A stretch of DNA of 64,000 nt from Bradyrhizobium sp. CB2312 (GCF_029714425.1 NZ_CP121668.1:4361501-4425500); one strand, 5' to 3'; counted from the first letter of the stretch, positions 17,832-26,459 are shown. The notes: generated by a model not told the origin, from the letters alone. Made by a program: numbers and translations.

Positions 17832-18650
17832 ATGCTGTTCGTCGAGGCCAGTGGCGCAAGAATCCCGGCGATCGGGCTTGGGACCTGGGAGCTGGAAGGG
17901 CGTACCTGTGCCCGCGTGGTCGAGCAGGCGCTGCGGCTCGGCTACCGCCACATCGACACCGCCCAGGTCTACGACAATGAGCGCGAGGTCGGCGACGGCT
18001 TGCGCGCCTCCGGCGTGCGCCGCGACGACGTCTTCCTCACCACAAAGGTCTGGACCAATCATTTCGCGCCCCATGACCTCGAGCGCTCGGTCAAGGAGAG
18101 CCTGGCGCGGCTGCGGCTTCCGTCGGTCGACCTTCTGCTGCTGCACTGGCCCAATCCGCATGTGCCGCTGGCGGAGACGCTGGGCGCACTGTCGCATGCC
18201 AAACGCATGGGCCTGACCCGTCACATCGGCGTTTCCAACTTCACCGTGGCGCTGATCGAGCAGGCGGTGGCGCTGTCATCAGAGCCGCTGGTCTGCAACC
18301 AGGTCGAATACCACCCTTATCTGGATCAGGCGAAGGTGAGGGCGGCTTGCGACCAGCACGGCCTTGCGCTGGTCGCCTACAGCCCGATCGCCAAGGGCCG
18401 CATCAAGTCCGACCAGAGGCTCGCCGCAATCGGACGTGCGCATCGCAAGACGCCGGCCCAGGTCTGCCTGCGCTGGCTGGTGCAACAGAATGTTGCGGCG
18501 ATCCCGCGCACCTCGCGCGTCGAACGCCTGTCGGAAAACATCGATATCCTCGATTTCGAGCTCTCAGGCGACGAGATGGCGGAGATCGCCGCGCTGGCCA
18601 GCCCCAAGGGCCGCCTGACCGATTTCGGCTTCGCGCCGAAATGGGATTGA
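17832..18650 (+). CDS. Aldo/keto reductase
   Basis: A 272-residue TIM-barrel oxidoreductase. It has the catalytic tetrad Asp42, Tyr47 (AQVYDNE), Lys72 (LTTKVW) and His105 (LLLLHWPN), and the C-terminal NADPH-binding loop with IPRTSRVERLSENI. AGAGGA precedes the ATG. It is similar to 2,5-diketo-D-gluconate reductase-type enzymes by length and motif order. It likely reduces small aldehydes/ketones with NADPH; the exact substrate is unknown. Confidence 0.92.
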   Translation: MLFVEASGARIPAIGLGTWELEGRTCARVVEQALRLGYRHIDTAQVYDNEREVGDGLRASGVRRDDVFLTTKVWTNHFAPHDLERSVKESLARLRLPSVDLLLLHWPNPHVPLAETLGALSHAKRMGLTRHIGVSNFTVALIEQAVALSSEPLVCNQVEYHPYLDQAKVRAACDQHGLALVAYSPIAKGRIKSDQRLAAIGRAHRKTPAQVCLRWLVQQNVAAIPRTSRVERLSENIDILDFELSGDEMAEIAALASPKGRLTDFGFAPKWD

Positions 18651-18699
18651 GGGCCCGTTCCGGTATGATAGGAGCAGGGCGGCAACCCAAGATCGGGCG

Positions 18700-19659
18700 A
18701 TGGAACTGCGGAAGATCATACGGACGGACATTGCGGCGTCAGCGATTGCGCATCTGACGCTGGTGGCGCTGATCATCGTGATCAGCGAAGTCCATCCGTT
18801 TCATGCCGCCGGGCCCGAGACGGTTTCGATCGACATCGTCACCCCCGAGCAGGTGAAGGAGGAGGAGGCCAAGGCCGAGGAGAAGGCCAAAGAAGAGGCG
18901 AAGGAGAAGTCGCCGGAGCCGCTCCCCGATTTGAAGCTGCCGAAGCTGGATTTTTCCGACAAGGACAAGGCGCCTGCGGAGCCGAAGCCCGCGGCGAAGG
19001 ACAAGGCCGCTGCGGCGTCGCCGAAGCAGCAGGCATCACCCGAACCGCAGCAGAAGCAGCCGCAACCCTCGCAGGCGGAGAAGCAGCGCGAGGCCAATGT
19101 GCAGCCGCAGTCGTCGCAGCCGCAGCCGTCGCAATTGCCGCCACAGCAACCGCTGCCGCAGATGCAGCCTCAACCGGCGCAGCCGCCGCCACAGGCGCAG
19201 CCGCAGGACGCGCCGCCGCCGGCCTATCAGGCGCCGGAGCCCGACGTCACCGTCAAATACGGCGTCATGCTGGGCCTGCCGCCCGAATTGCCGGCCGAGC
19301 CGAAGAACGCGCTCAAGGATGACGGTGGCGATGCCAAGGATTCAATCGCCGCCAAATTGCCGGCCGAGGTCATCGCCGAGCTGCGCCGCCATTTGCGCAG
19401 CTGCGCAAAACTGCCGGCCGGGCTCGCGCCAACCGACAATGTCCACATCAAGCTGCGCACGGTGTTGGCGACCGACGGCACTCTGGCGCGCGAGCCGATC
19501 CTGATCGAAGCCCCGCCGTCGGCGAAGGGCGTGGCACTGGTGAAATCCGCGATGGCCGCGCTCCAGGCCTGCCAGCCCTTCAAAATGCTGCCGGCCAATT
19601 TGTACGGGGAATGGAAGGTGATGGATCTGCCGTTCTCGCCGAGGGATTTCGGGTCGTAG
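18700..19659 (+). CDS. TolA/TonB-like envelope protein
   Basis: A 319-residue protein with one N-terminal membrane anchor (about 13-34, SAIAHLTLVALIIVISEV), then an acidic-basic helix rich in KAEEKAKEE, a Pro/Gln-rich periplasmic stretch of about 90 residues, and a C-terminal globular domain of about 90 residues with Cys at about 232 and 289 (LRSCAKLP and LQACQPF). The layout is that of TolA/TonB energy transducers: membrane anchor, spacer, periplasmic domain. No tol-pal genes lie nearby, so it is probably a stand-alone TolA-like protein. It may help envelope integrity (inference). Confidence 0.8.
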   Translation: MELRKIIRTDIAASAIAHLTLVALIIVISEVHPFHAAGPETVSIDIVTPEQVKEEEAKAEEKAKEEAKEKSPEPLPDLKLPKLDFSDKDKAPAEPKPAAKDKAAAASPKQQASPEPQQKQPQPSQAEKQREANVQPQSSQPQPSQLPPQQPLPQMQPQPAQPPPQAQPQDAPPPAYQAPEPDVTVKYGVMLGLPPELPAEPKNALKDDGGDAKDSIAAKLPAEVIAELRRHLRSCAKLPAGLAPTDNVHIKLRTVLATDGTLAREPILIEAPPSAKGVALVKSAMAALQACQPFKMLPANLYGEWKVMDLPFSPRDFGS

Positions 19660-19661
19660 CT

Positions 19662-19694
19662 CGTAGCCCGGATGGAGCGAAGCGTAATCCGGGG
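19662..19694. repeat. Single-arm copy of the CGTAGCCCGG repeat
   Basis: CGTAGCCCGGATGGAGC followed by GAAGCGTAATCCGGGG, the same arm as the start of the 17224-17348 repeat, directly behind the stop of the TolA-like gene. Confidence 0.75.
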
Positions 19695-20390
19695 CCGCTC
19701 GAGCTTGTGCCGGTGAATTCCCGTCGGGCAAAACACCTACGAGGCTATCAATCCATCCTCGCAACAATATTCCGCTTTACCGAAATTCGGATTTATCGTA
19801 TGTGCCGCCCGTCCCGGGTCATCCTTGAGGGGCGATCATGTGGTCGTCATGTTTCGCGAGCCGGGCTTGCGGTGGACGCGGCAGCGCCGGGCGCGAGAGG
19901 TTGAGGGAAGGGCGGATTGCTCTCCGTGAGCCCAAGGCTTCGTGCGGACGGACGGCGCTGTCAGGTTCGTCTCGCCTGTAAGTTCCCGGCTCTGTCGACA
20001 AGGCTGGGAAAACTGCGGCGAATAGCGGGCCGCGCGTACGGCAAAACCGTGTGATCCTTTCCGCCAGCGATTTTTTCGGCCTGTTGAAATCTCCGGAAGC
20101 GCTTGAAGATAAAGGTATATTTATGTTGCTGCCGGACGGGCGAGAAGCCCGTCCGAACCGGCTGGGCCCTAATAGGCCCTAGTTTCACATGGCGCTCGCG
20201 CGGCCCGGTCGGGGTGCCCTTGGAGCACGTAGCTGGCTTTACGGCCCCTTCCTGCGGGCTCTCCTATGCGCTGGCGTGGTCCGGTGTCCGGTAGCCTCGC
20301 CTGGGCTCCTGTACGGCCTTCCTGCGGCCTCTCTCATGATGCCTTGCGCCCTCCCGGTGCGTATCTGCGCTTCAGCGGCCGTCGCCAGCG
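19695..20390. other. Intergenic region left of the IS element; no convincing gene
   Basis: About 700 bases without a protein-like frame. It contains a weak direct repetition around 20250-20270 and 20312-20335 (both with TACGGCC..TTCCTGCGG..CTCTC). The original stop codon of the AraC-family gene can be read at 20374-20372 on the minus strand (see IS element). Short open frames here lack ribosome sites and have frame-independent high Arg/Gly content. Confidence 0.55.
20386..20390. repeat. Target-site duplication, left copy (CAGCG)
   Basis: CAGCG immediately outside the left end of the IS21-family element; the same five bases occur at 22669-22673 immediately outside the right end. Confidence 0.85.
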
Positions 20391-20451
20391 TGTCAAACGC
20401 CATCCGGAACTGCCCCCTTTGCGTCATGAAGAACTGCCCCCACCCTCGGGT

Positions 20452-21282
20452 TCATGATGTCAGTTGAAGGTTGGCTCCGCCGCCCGGAGGGCCGTCAGCG
20501 GCGGGCGCCTTGATGAGGCCGCTCTTTCGCTTGGCGCGGAGCCGATAGCTGTCGCCGCGGATGGTCAGCACGTGGCTGTGGTGCAAGAGCCGGTCGAGGA
20601 TCGCAGTGGCGACGACCGGATCGGCGAACACGGTGCCCCATTCGGCAACGCTGCGGTTCGACGTGATCAGCATGGCGCCGGTTTCGTAGCGGCGGCTGAC
20701 CAGCTGGAAGAACAGATGCGCCGCGTCGGGCTCCAGCGGCAGGTAGCCGAGTTCGTCGACGATCAGCAGCTTTGGCTTCGCCAGCGCGAGCAGTTTCTCG
20801 TCCAGGCGCCGCTCGCCGTGCGCCTTGGCCATGCCAGCGACCAGGGTCGTCGCCGTGGTGAACTGCACCGTGTAACCGGCCAGGATCGCCTCTCGCCCGA
20901 GCGCGATCGACAAGTGCGTCTTACCGACGCCCGGCGGGCCGAGCAGCAGCACGTTCTCGCCGTTGGCGATCCAACGTGACGCGGCCAGGTCGCGGATCTG
21001 CTTCGGATCGATCGACGGCTGTGCCTCGAAGTCGAAGCCCGCAAGCTCCTTCACGGCCGGGAAGTGTGCGAGTTTGAGCGCCATCTCGATGCGGCGATGA
21101 TCCTTGCGCGCGCTCTCGCGCTCGCACAGCAGGATCAGCGTCTCACGCGCCGATAGGTTGGCGCGCGCCGCCTCGTCGAGCAGGTTGTCGAGCTGGTCGC
21201 GGATGCCGGAGAGCTGCAATCGCGCCAGCATGGCGTCGAGCCGATCGGTTGGTGCTTCGGTAGCCTTCCTTGTGCGCGCCAT
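20452..21282 (-). CDS. istB: IS21-family helper ATPase IstB
   Basis: A 276-residue AAA+ protein. It has Walker A GPPGVGKTH (residues 115-123), Walker B LLIVDELGYLPL and the sensor segment TSNRSVAEW. The length and motifs fit IstB, which loads onto target DNA and activates the IstA transposase. Its ATG overlaps the stop codon of istA (ATGA), so translation is coupled. It has a full-length C-terminus. Confidence 0.96.
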   Translation of the reverse strand: MARTRKATEAPTDRLDAMLARLQLSGIRDQLDNLLDEAARANLSARETLILLCERESARKDHRRIEMALKLAHFPAVKELAGFDFEAQPSIDPKQIRDLAASRWIANGENVLLLGPPGVGKTHLSIALGREAILAGYTVQFTTATTLVAGMAKAHGERRLDEKLLALAKPKLLIVDELGYLPLEPDAAHLFFQLVSRRYETGAMLITSNRSVAEWGTVFADPVVATAILDRLLHHSHVLTIRGDSYRLRAKRKSGLIKAPAADGPPGGGANLQLTS

Positions 21283-22592
21283 CAGAAGCTCCCTCCGATC
21301 ACTGCTTCGTATTCGGCAAGAGGACGCAACAACGAGGGCAGTGGAGAAGGCGCCGGCACTGTCGATGCCGCGATTGCCGGTCGGCAGACCGCGCCGTTGC
21401 GACCGGCAACCCCGTCGAGGTGGGCGGAATCGACGATCCGCAGCCGGCGCCCCTCCGATTGCTTGTGGACCGCAACCTCGCGCATGCCGTGGCGGATGCG
21501 CACCTCGCCGGCCGCAACCGTCACCGCCACGCGCTCACCGATCAGCCGCCACGGCACCGAGTAGCTGTTCGTGTCGACCTCGACGGCACAATCGTTGCCG
21601 ACGACGCGGGCCAGTTCACGCAACGATCCAAACGACGGCTGCCCGCCGAGCGGCTTCAACCGCTGCGCCTCGTCACGCGCAAAGCGAGCGATCGGCGCCT
21701 CGCCGGTCGTGCCGTGGATGCGCACGTTCGCCACCTCACGCTCCCACTCGGCGAGATGCGCCTCGAATGCCTCCCAGCTCGCGAAGGAATGCCCCGCGAT
21801 CGCGTTCTTCTTGACGTAGCCGACGCCACTCTCCGTCTTGCCCTTCGTGCGCGCCCGATACGGCGCGCAGGCGCGAGGACGGAAGCCCCAATGCTTCGCG
21901 AACGCGATGAGCTTGTCGTTAAACTGAACCGACCGGCTCACCGCGTCGTGGCGCGCCACGAGCGCGCGTGGATTGTCCATCAGCACTTCCTCCGGCACGC
22001 CGCCGAATGTCGTAAATGCACTCTCAAGCCCGGCGAACCAGTGCTCTTGCTTCTCGGCCCGGAACGCACGGACATGCAGCCGCCGCGAATGCCCGAGCGT
22101 CGCCACGAACACGAATGCTTTGATCTTCACCCCGCCGATCTCGACCAGACGCTCGCCAAAGTCGATCTGCAGCTGCCGGCCCGGGGGCGTCTCAAACCGC
22201 GTCGTCGCCAGCGCTTCGGCCTTCAGCGCCTGGCGATAGGGCTGCAAGGCGCGTTGCAACGTTCGCCGGCTGACTGCCACGCCTTGCTCGGCCAACAGGT
22301 CCTGGCGCACCACATCCGCATTGCCGCGATGCCGAATGAACCTCTCGCGCAGCCAACCCTCGAGGCCATGGAGTCGTTTTGCCCGCTCAGGCGACTTGAA
22401 CGGCCTCACCCCGCCCGCCGTCACGTAGTCCTTCACCGTGTGATGGCTGCAGCCCAGCTGCCGCGCAATCCGCTTCAGACCCCACCCGCACGCCCTCAGG
22501 CGCAACATCTCCGCCACGTCATCCGGCGTCTTCATCACCTGCCCCCGTGGATCAATCCACGACGAGCCTTCCGTGATCCGTTCCTCGTTCAT
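21282..22592 (-). CDS. istA: IS21-family transposase IstA
   Basis: A 436-residue transposase. The N-terminal helix-turn-helix (ARQLGCSHHTVKDYV) is followed by the DDE catalytic core with LQIDFGERLV (first Asp), EVLMDNPRALV (second Asp) and KGKTESGVGYVKKN (Glu), and a C-terminal beta-rich region. It appears uninterrupted and catalytically complete. Together with the adjacent istB it forms the transposition module of the element. Confidence 0.96.
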   Translation of the reverse strand: MNEERITEGSSWIDPRGQVMKTPDDVAEMLRLRACGWGLKRIARQLGCSHHTVKDYVTAGGVRPFKSPERAKRLHGLEGWLRERFIRHRGNADVVRQDLLAEQGVAVSRRTLQRALQPYRQALKAEALATTRFETPPGRQLQIDFGERLVEIGGVKIKAFVFVATLGHSRRLHVRAFRAEKQEHWFAGLESAFTTFGGVPEEVLMDNPRALVARHDAVSRSVQFNDKLIAFAKHWGFRPRACAPYRARTKGKTESGVGYVKKNAIAGHSFASWEAFEAHLAEWEREVANVRIHGTTGEAPIARFARDEAQRLKPLGGQPSFGSLRELARVVGNDCAVEVDTNSYSVPWRLIGERVAVTVAAGEVRIRHGMREVAVHKQSEGRRLRIVDSAHLDGVAGRNGAVCRPAIAASTVPAPSPLPSLLRPLAEYEAVIGGSF

Positions 22593-23668
22593 TCGCTCTC
22601 TCCTCGGCTATCCAAGGAGGGGCAATTCCTCGTGACGCCGAGGGGGCAGTTTTCCATGGCGCGCGACACAGCGCATTGTGAGGGGGCGCTGGATGACTTC
22701 TGCAGCACGATTGATGCTGCGCGCACGCCTGATGGCGTCTCGCCGAAGCGTCGGCGGAACGAGCGATTGAAATGAGAAAGGTCACCAAAGCCGACTGCAA
22801 ACGCGATATCAATGATGGCCAAATGCAGATGGTGCGGGTCAGCCAACATCGCGAAGGCGCGCTCAAGCCGACACCCTGCAAGGTGCTCGGTGAACGACTT
22901 CCCGGTCCCTTCGAGCAATTTTTGCACGTATCGCCGCGACATACCGAGCGTGCCGGCAACATTGTCCAGATCGAAATTGGGATCGCCAAAGCGTTGCGCG
23001 ACCTCGGCCAGGATCGCCTGAAGCTTGGCCGCTTTCACACCACGCTCCGTAACCATGTCTGCAGCTTCGGCGGTCGGCCCGAGCGTCGCGGCCACGAGAT
23101 CGAGGAGATGTACGCCGACGGTGGACGCCAGTTTTGATGACGGAGGTTCTTTGAAGGATGCGAGCGACCGCAGGTAACGACCGAGCAATCTAAGTGCCGG
23201 TCCGCGATGCACCGGCCGACCTGCAAGATCTTCCGGCTGCGCAACCAGGGACCTAAGGGCGGGAGCCTGCACGGTCACGAATTTGACGCTGCCGCCACGC
23301 GGGCCAAATACTCGCAGTGGCTTTCCCCGGTCAACCAAACAAGCGGAGCCGGCATCATAGACATGTTCCCGGCCAGCATTTGCATATTGGACGGGTCCAG
23401 CCTCGACGATGTTCAGTCCGAATTGGTCGCGGCTATCCTTGAGGTGGTGTTTGTGCCGGATAAACTCCACCGGCGTGGTGACAATGCTACAAACGCCAAC
23501 CGCGCCGAGCGACAGGTAGGTGACGTCAATACGCGGGCGGCCGCCGCTGTGATCTATCACGTCCAAGGCGAGGTTCAGCCGCGCAAACTCTTCACGGAGT
23601 GCGGAGAACCGAACGTGCTCCGGCAGCATCTCGGTCGACCATCGCAAAAGCGCAGATGAGTTTGACAT
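22589..23668 (-). CDS. AraC-family transcription regulator with its C-terminal tail replaced by IS sequence
   Basis: A 359-residue protein. The N-terminal half matches AraC_binding_2-type regulators; the C-terminal AraC domain (about 225-325) has two helix-turn-helix units (VAGTLGMSRRYVQKLL and IAFAVGFGDLSHFNRSFRRR). ATG 23668 has GGGAGG in front. The reading frame runs through the IS end, so the present protein ends with about 27 residues encoded by the IS (AVSRAMENCPLG...). Removing the IS and one CAGCG restores a frame that ends after Gly-Asp-Gly-Arg with TGA at 20374-20372. The DNA-binding domain is intact, so the protein may still work. Confidence 0.88.
   Translation of the reverse strand: MSNSSALLRWSTEMLPEHVRFSALREEFARLNLALDVIDHSGGRPRIDVTYLSLGAVGVCSIVTTPVEFIRHKHHLKDSRDQFGLNIVEAGPVQYANAGREHVYDAGSACLVDRGKPLRVFGPRGGSVKFVTVQAPALRSLVAQPEDLAGRPVHRGPALRLLGRYLRSLASFKEPPSSKLASTVGVHLLDLVAATLGPTAEAADMVTERGVKAAKLQAILAEVAQRFGDPNFDLDNVAGTLGMSRRYVQKLLEGTGKSFTEHLAGCRLERAFAMLADPHHLHLAIIDIAFAVGFGDLSHFNRSFRRRFGETPSGVRAASIVLQKSSSAPSQCAVSRAMENCPLGVTRNCPSLDSRGESE
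22669..22673. repeat. Target-site duplication, right copy (CAGCG)
   Basis: CAGCG right after the right terminal inverted repeat of the IS21-family element; pairs with 20386-20390. Confidence 0.85.
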
Positions 23669-23908
23669 GCCGGCCTCCCGTTTCGGCGCCCAACCCCGCA
23701 AGAGCGACTGGACTATATCGGACCGCGCTTCGGTGCAGGTGTGAGGTGGATTACAAGGGAGGACTTCAAGAAAATGTCGAGGAATTTCCCGTTAGACTTT
23801 CGATGCTGACACGGTTCGCATCGAGGTTGCGATGATGCGCGAAATGCCGTAACGGAAAGATTTTCGCGTAACGGCTACGAGAAGATTGCAGATCAGATGA
23901 TCGAGGCC

Positions 23909-24073
23909 TCACTGCGGCCAATCCTTGCAGAGAGTGATGCCGATCATGATCAGCGAGCCGATTGCGACCGCCACCGGGCAGATAAAGGGCAACTCTTCCA
24001 GCACGCTGATAAAGACCGCCCGGGAGCGGAGAGTTCTCTTCATATGCGCAAAGCGCCAGCCTGCCACACCCAT
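23909..24073 (-). CDS. Small putative membrane protein
   Basis: A 54-residue frame starting MGVAGWRFAHMKRTLRSR, then a hydrophobic C-terminal segment of about 25 residues (ELPFICPVAVAIGSLIMIGITL). The start at 24073 has CGGAGA upstream. The composition suggests a small inner-membrane protein with a basic cytosolic N-terminus. No family is recognised. Confidence 0.5.
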   Translation of the reverse strand: MGVAGWRFAHMKRTLRSRAVFISVLEELPFICPVAVAIGSLIMIGITLCKDWPQ

Positions 24074-24420
24074 CGGACATCTCCGTTTGGCCCCCAGCAG
24101 CAGCGACCTCACTCTTCGGCGCGAAGCGATCTTCGGCTATTGCCCGTTCGGATGTATCCCTAGGTCAAGGTGAAGGAACTCTTGTAGGTCGCCCATCCAC
24201 TTTGTGCTCAAGGCGACGTTGATGCTGACAGGTTGCACGTCGGCCTTACTCGCCCCCTTCCGTCTTAGGCGGTGGGTGGAGTTTGTCGCCGAGAAACGTG
24301 CTCGGAATGCGCAACCGGAGTAGCGCCAGCGAAGCGAGGCAACTCGCGCTGTTGCATTGCGATCGCTTTATGCGTCGAGACATCGTGGTGGTCTAAGTGC
24401 CGTCAATGATCGGCCGTGGT
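24074..24420. other. Gap without a recognised gene
   Basis: About 350 bases between two minus-strand small genes. No frame with a ribosome site, no repeat and no terminator hairpin was noticed. Confidence 0.5.
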
Positions 24421-24639
24421 TCAAGCGTGGTCCAGTTCTCTGAGGATCAGATCGCGGTGCGTGACGAATTGCGCTTGAGTGCGGAGGAACGTCTCCAATA
24501 GTTCGCGGGCCAGAGTTACGTCATACCCGTGATTTTCAAGGTCTTCGATGCGCTGCTCTTGGTCGGATACGTTCTGCTCGCCACGCAACACGTGACGCTC
24601 AGCTTGTTCTAGATGTTGAAGTTGGCGGGATCGTTCCAT
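24421..24639 (-). CDS. Small coiled-coil protein, paralogue of the 3349-3618 product
   Basis: A 72-residue helical protein (MERSRQLQHLEQAERHVLRG ...) with VSDQEQRIEDLENHGYD and THRDLILREL. It shares the DQE-R, G-x-D, LL and HR-LI pattern with the coiled-coil protein encoded next to the CheB gene at 3349. A good GAGGAG ribosome site precedes the ATG. It is preceded upstream by a 62-base leader that recurs before the unrelated gene at 31101-31331. The function is unknown. Confidence 0.7.
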   Translation of the reverse strand: MERSRQLQHLEQAERHVLRGEQNVSDQEQRIEDLENHGYDVTLARELLETFLRTQAQFVTHRDLILRELDHA

Positions 24640-24653
24640 CGGCTCCTCGCGAG

Positions 24654-24715
24654 AGGCGGGAGCACAAGCTGTCTCTCAGCCACCGACGCCTACGAGCCGA
24701 GCCTTTGTCGGTGAT
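24654..24715 (-). promoter_or_regulatory. Duplicated leader element, copy A
   Basis: A 62-base segment upstream of the 24421-24639 gene, nearly identical to 31351-31412 upstream of the 31101-31331 gene. In transcript sense it contains CGTAGGCGTCGG, GGCTGAGAGA and a short GCTG-AGAGA-CAGC hairpin, and ends with CTCCCGCC about 10 bases before the ribosome site. The downstream genes are unrelated, so the conserved unit is the leader. It could be a promoter/UTR cassette or an RNA regulator. Confidence 0.6.
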
Positions 24716-24892
24716 GTTCGAAATGATACCCCAGTTCGCGGCTTATTTCCGTCGTGAGAGCACATTTAATCCAAGCTGCGGCGAACGGGCTTTGCATTGG
24801 AGACGCGCGCTAATTGACAAGACTGAGCGCACGCGACCTCGTGGGGCCAATAAGTGCCATCACGATGAAAGGAACCACCCAACTGAGGCAGC

Positions 24893-25108
24893 TTACTCTT
24901 GCGTCCTGTCCTGCCCTTGCTCTGAACAGGAGCCGAGGACTTTGAACGACTGCTCCAAGACGATTTGGGACTGTTTAAGCGTAGCGCGGGTCTGCTCAAA
25001 CGCTCGCTGCGCTCGTTCATAGGCCAGCTTCGCCGCTCTGATCTCTTGCCGTGCCACGAAGCGATAATTCGGTTCATTGGGGGAATGGGCTTGTTGGCGA
25101 TCTTGCAT
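24893..25108 (-). CDS. Small helical protein
   Basis: A 71-residue protein (MQDRQQAHSPNEPNYRF ...) with a long amphipathic helix (EIRAAKLAYERAQRAFEQTRATLKQ in two overlapping parts) and a polar C-terminus. GAGGGAGA precedes the ATG. It is coiled-coil-like, with no known family. It forms with its minus-strand neighbours a run of short accessory genes. Confidence 0.6.
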   Translation of the reverse strand: MQDRQQAHSPNEPNYRFVARQEIRAAKLAYERAQRAFEQTRATLKQSQIVLEQSFKVLGSCSEQGQDRTQE

Positions 25109-25244
25109 GAAAGTCTCCCTCGCGCTTGCGGGTCCTAATCCGCATGGTTCAGCACCGACAATTACTTAGCAAAATGCAGGTGGCTGCGAAACCTCCGCTG
25201 CGTGCAGCGCACAAAGAGAACTTCAGGGCCTTCGCCGAGTGCTC

Positions 25245-25466
25245 TCAAGGCTGCGAGCTTCTCAAGGGTCTAGCGCATGCCGCTTGCTTCTCTGAGGAGA
25301 GGCGACGGGGGCCAGTCCGTTCCAAAATCTCTCGATGGTGTCTAAGCCATGCGTGTCTTTGCTGGGCCTGCCAACGGATCTGGTCGGCTTCCTCGACAAG
25401 CCTGTTGCTCTCGGCAATCGCGCGAGCCGCGCGTTCGAGGAGGTCATTCTCATCACGGCCGACCAT
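25245..25466 (-). CDS. Small helical protein downstream of a DUF6894 gene
   Basis: A 73-residue protein starting MVGRDENDLLERAARAIAES with long charged helices (RLVEEADQIRWQAQQRH). It begins two bases after the DUF6894 gene's stop codon on the same strand, so the two are probably co-translated. The N-terminal helix pattern A-R-A-I-x-E-S also occurs in the 68-residue protein at 7910 (AARAIEAS). The function is unknown. Confidence 0.6.
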   Translation of the reverse strand: MVGRDENDLLERAARAIAESNRLVEEADQIRWQAQQRHAWLRHHREILERTGPRRLSSEKQAACARPLRSSQP

Positions 25467-25467
25467 C

Positions 25468-25704
25468 TTACGACTTCATAACGATTTCAACCGATGCCGA
25501 CACCGTTAAAGCGGCCCCGGCTTGGGTTCTCATCTCAACGAACATGTCGCCCATCTCTGCGCGGATCTCGCTTTTGCTGCGGATGGCTTCGGCAAGTGCC
25601 CTAAGCGCCGCATCCCGGGCAGTATCAAGATCGGGCAAATCCTCACCAGTGTCGTCGATGGTGAGCCCGGCGTCATCGCGAAAGTCGAAGTAGTATCGAG
25701 GCAT
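25468..25704 (-). CDS. DUF6894-type small protein
   Basis: A 78-residue protein opening MPRYYFDFRDDAGLTIDDTG, with the family pattern of an F-x-D-F/H strand, a D-x-G-x-x-L/x-D turn and an Ala-rich helix (DAALRALAEAIRSK), then two strands. This matches the short DUF6894 proteins abundant in Bradyrhizobium. GAGGAA lies directly before the ATG. A second member lies at 27583-27837. The role is unknown; the fold is probably a small alpha/beta domain. Confidence 0.75.
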   Translation of the reverse strand: MPRYYFDFRDDAGLTIDDTGEDLPDLDTARDAALRALAEAIRSKSEIRAEMGDMFVEMRTQAGAALTVSASVEIVMKS

Positions 25705-25796
25705 TTCCTCGAAACCCCGGAACTGATGAAGCGTTCCCCGGCCTCAAACGCCACCGCCCTGTCCATTCCCTCTCTATGGATTGCGCCTCGCAAAAA

Positions 25797-25933
25797 GCGG
25801 CCCCAACTCGGGGGGCTGAGTTGGGGCCGATACTACGCAGGGGCCAAGCCGATGGGAGTCATGCTGGCCCATGGCCCAACGTGCACAGGGCTCGGGCGCT
25901 CTAGCGATATGGCAACAGATGTATGGGGTGGCG
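25797..25933. repeat. Hairpin-bearing repeat, copy 1
   Basis: A 137-base unit that starts with a perfect 11-base-pair hairpin, GGCCCCAACTC / GAGTTGGGGCC (25799-25828), and ends with GCGATATGGCAACAGATG. A diverged second copy follows about 200 bases later. No gene lies in the 25705-26459 gap, so these repeats are its main content. Confidence 0.65.
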
Positions 25934-25996
25934 CGACCAGCTTGCGTCGGGACTTGGAACTAGAATTCCAAGCACGTCGCATCGCTTTGTCCCAAA

Positions 25997-26146
25997 AGGC
26001 GGCCCTAACTCGCTGGCGGGCAAAGTTGGGGCCGCGAAAGCCAAGGGCATGATGCTGGCCCAGCCTCCAGCATCAAGCTGCCCAGCTCCCAACATGCATC
26101 CGGCTCGGGCAGTCTGGCGATATGGCAATCGATGTATCGGGGGCGG
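25997..26146. repeat. Hairpin-bearing repeat, copy 2
   Basis: The same order of blocks as copy 1: GCGGCCCTAACT ... AGTTGGGGCCGC stem, GCCAAGGGCATGATGCTGGCCCA, CTCGGGCAGTCTGG and GCGATATGGCAATCGATG at the end. Identity to copy 1 is partial but the order and spacing agree, so this is a duplicated, non-coding unit. Confidence 0.6.
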
Positions 26147-26459
26147 TTCGGTGGAGCAAGATGAGGCATGACCGGATCGTAACGGCCGCCATCATTCGCG
26201 CGGTGTCCGCTATGGCCAATGACCGACGTATTCGATTACGTGCCGCGCCAATCTCTCGTTTGTTCACAGCCGTATTACTAGTGTGTTCCTCGCTGAGAAC
26301 GGTAGGGCTATCGAAATTCGGCAGTTCGGGCGGAGATTGCGGCGGTGCGCAGGCATGGAGCTTCATGCCCCCGCACGTCCCTCCACGGCACGGTATGCCG
26401 GCAGCAACGAAGTCCCGACAGTAGCCTTTCCGCCACCATGCCCCGGCCGGCCCGCTCCA

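Larger units (their letters stand above)
20391..22668 (-). mobile_element. IS21-family insertion sequence, complete, with 5-bp target duplication
   Basis: The 2278-base element carries istA and istB on the minus strand. Its left end begins TGTCAAACGCCATCCGGAAC and the reverse complement of its right end begins TGTCGCGCGCCATGGAAAAC, so both share TGTC..CGCCAT. Both then continue with ACTGCCCCC, GCGTCA and a further ACTGCCCC-like block, the subterminal multiple repeats typical of IS21. CAGCG flanks both ends. Both genes are intact and the target duplication is perfect, so the insertion looks recent and possibly active. It inserted in the last codons of the AraC-family gene at its right. Confidence 0.95.

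Noticed and set aside
20189..20467. 92-residue plus-strand frame crossing the IS left end
   Set aside because: It runs across the boundary of the IS21 element and has no ribosome site; it cannot be an old gene.
24654..24715. Possible TPP riboswitch because of CTGAGA in the duplicated leader
   Set aside because: Only CTGAGA matches; the other conserved blocks of the TPP aptamer (for example ACCTGAT and GGTAA-type parts) are absent, and the downstream genes are not thiamine genes.
25713..25737. EcfG-like promoter before the DUF6894 gene at 25468-25704
   Set aside because: GGAAC-N16-GGTT exists but would place the start site at or after the ribosome site, so the leader would be too short.
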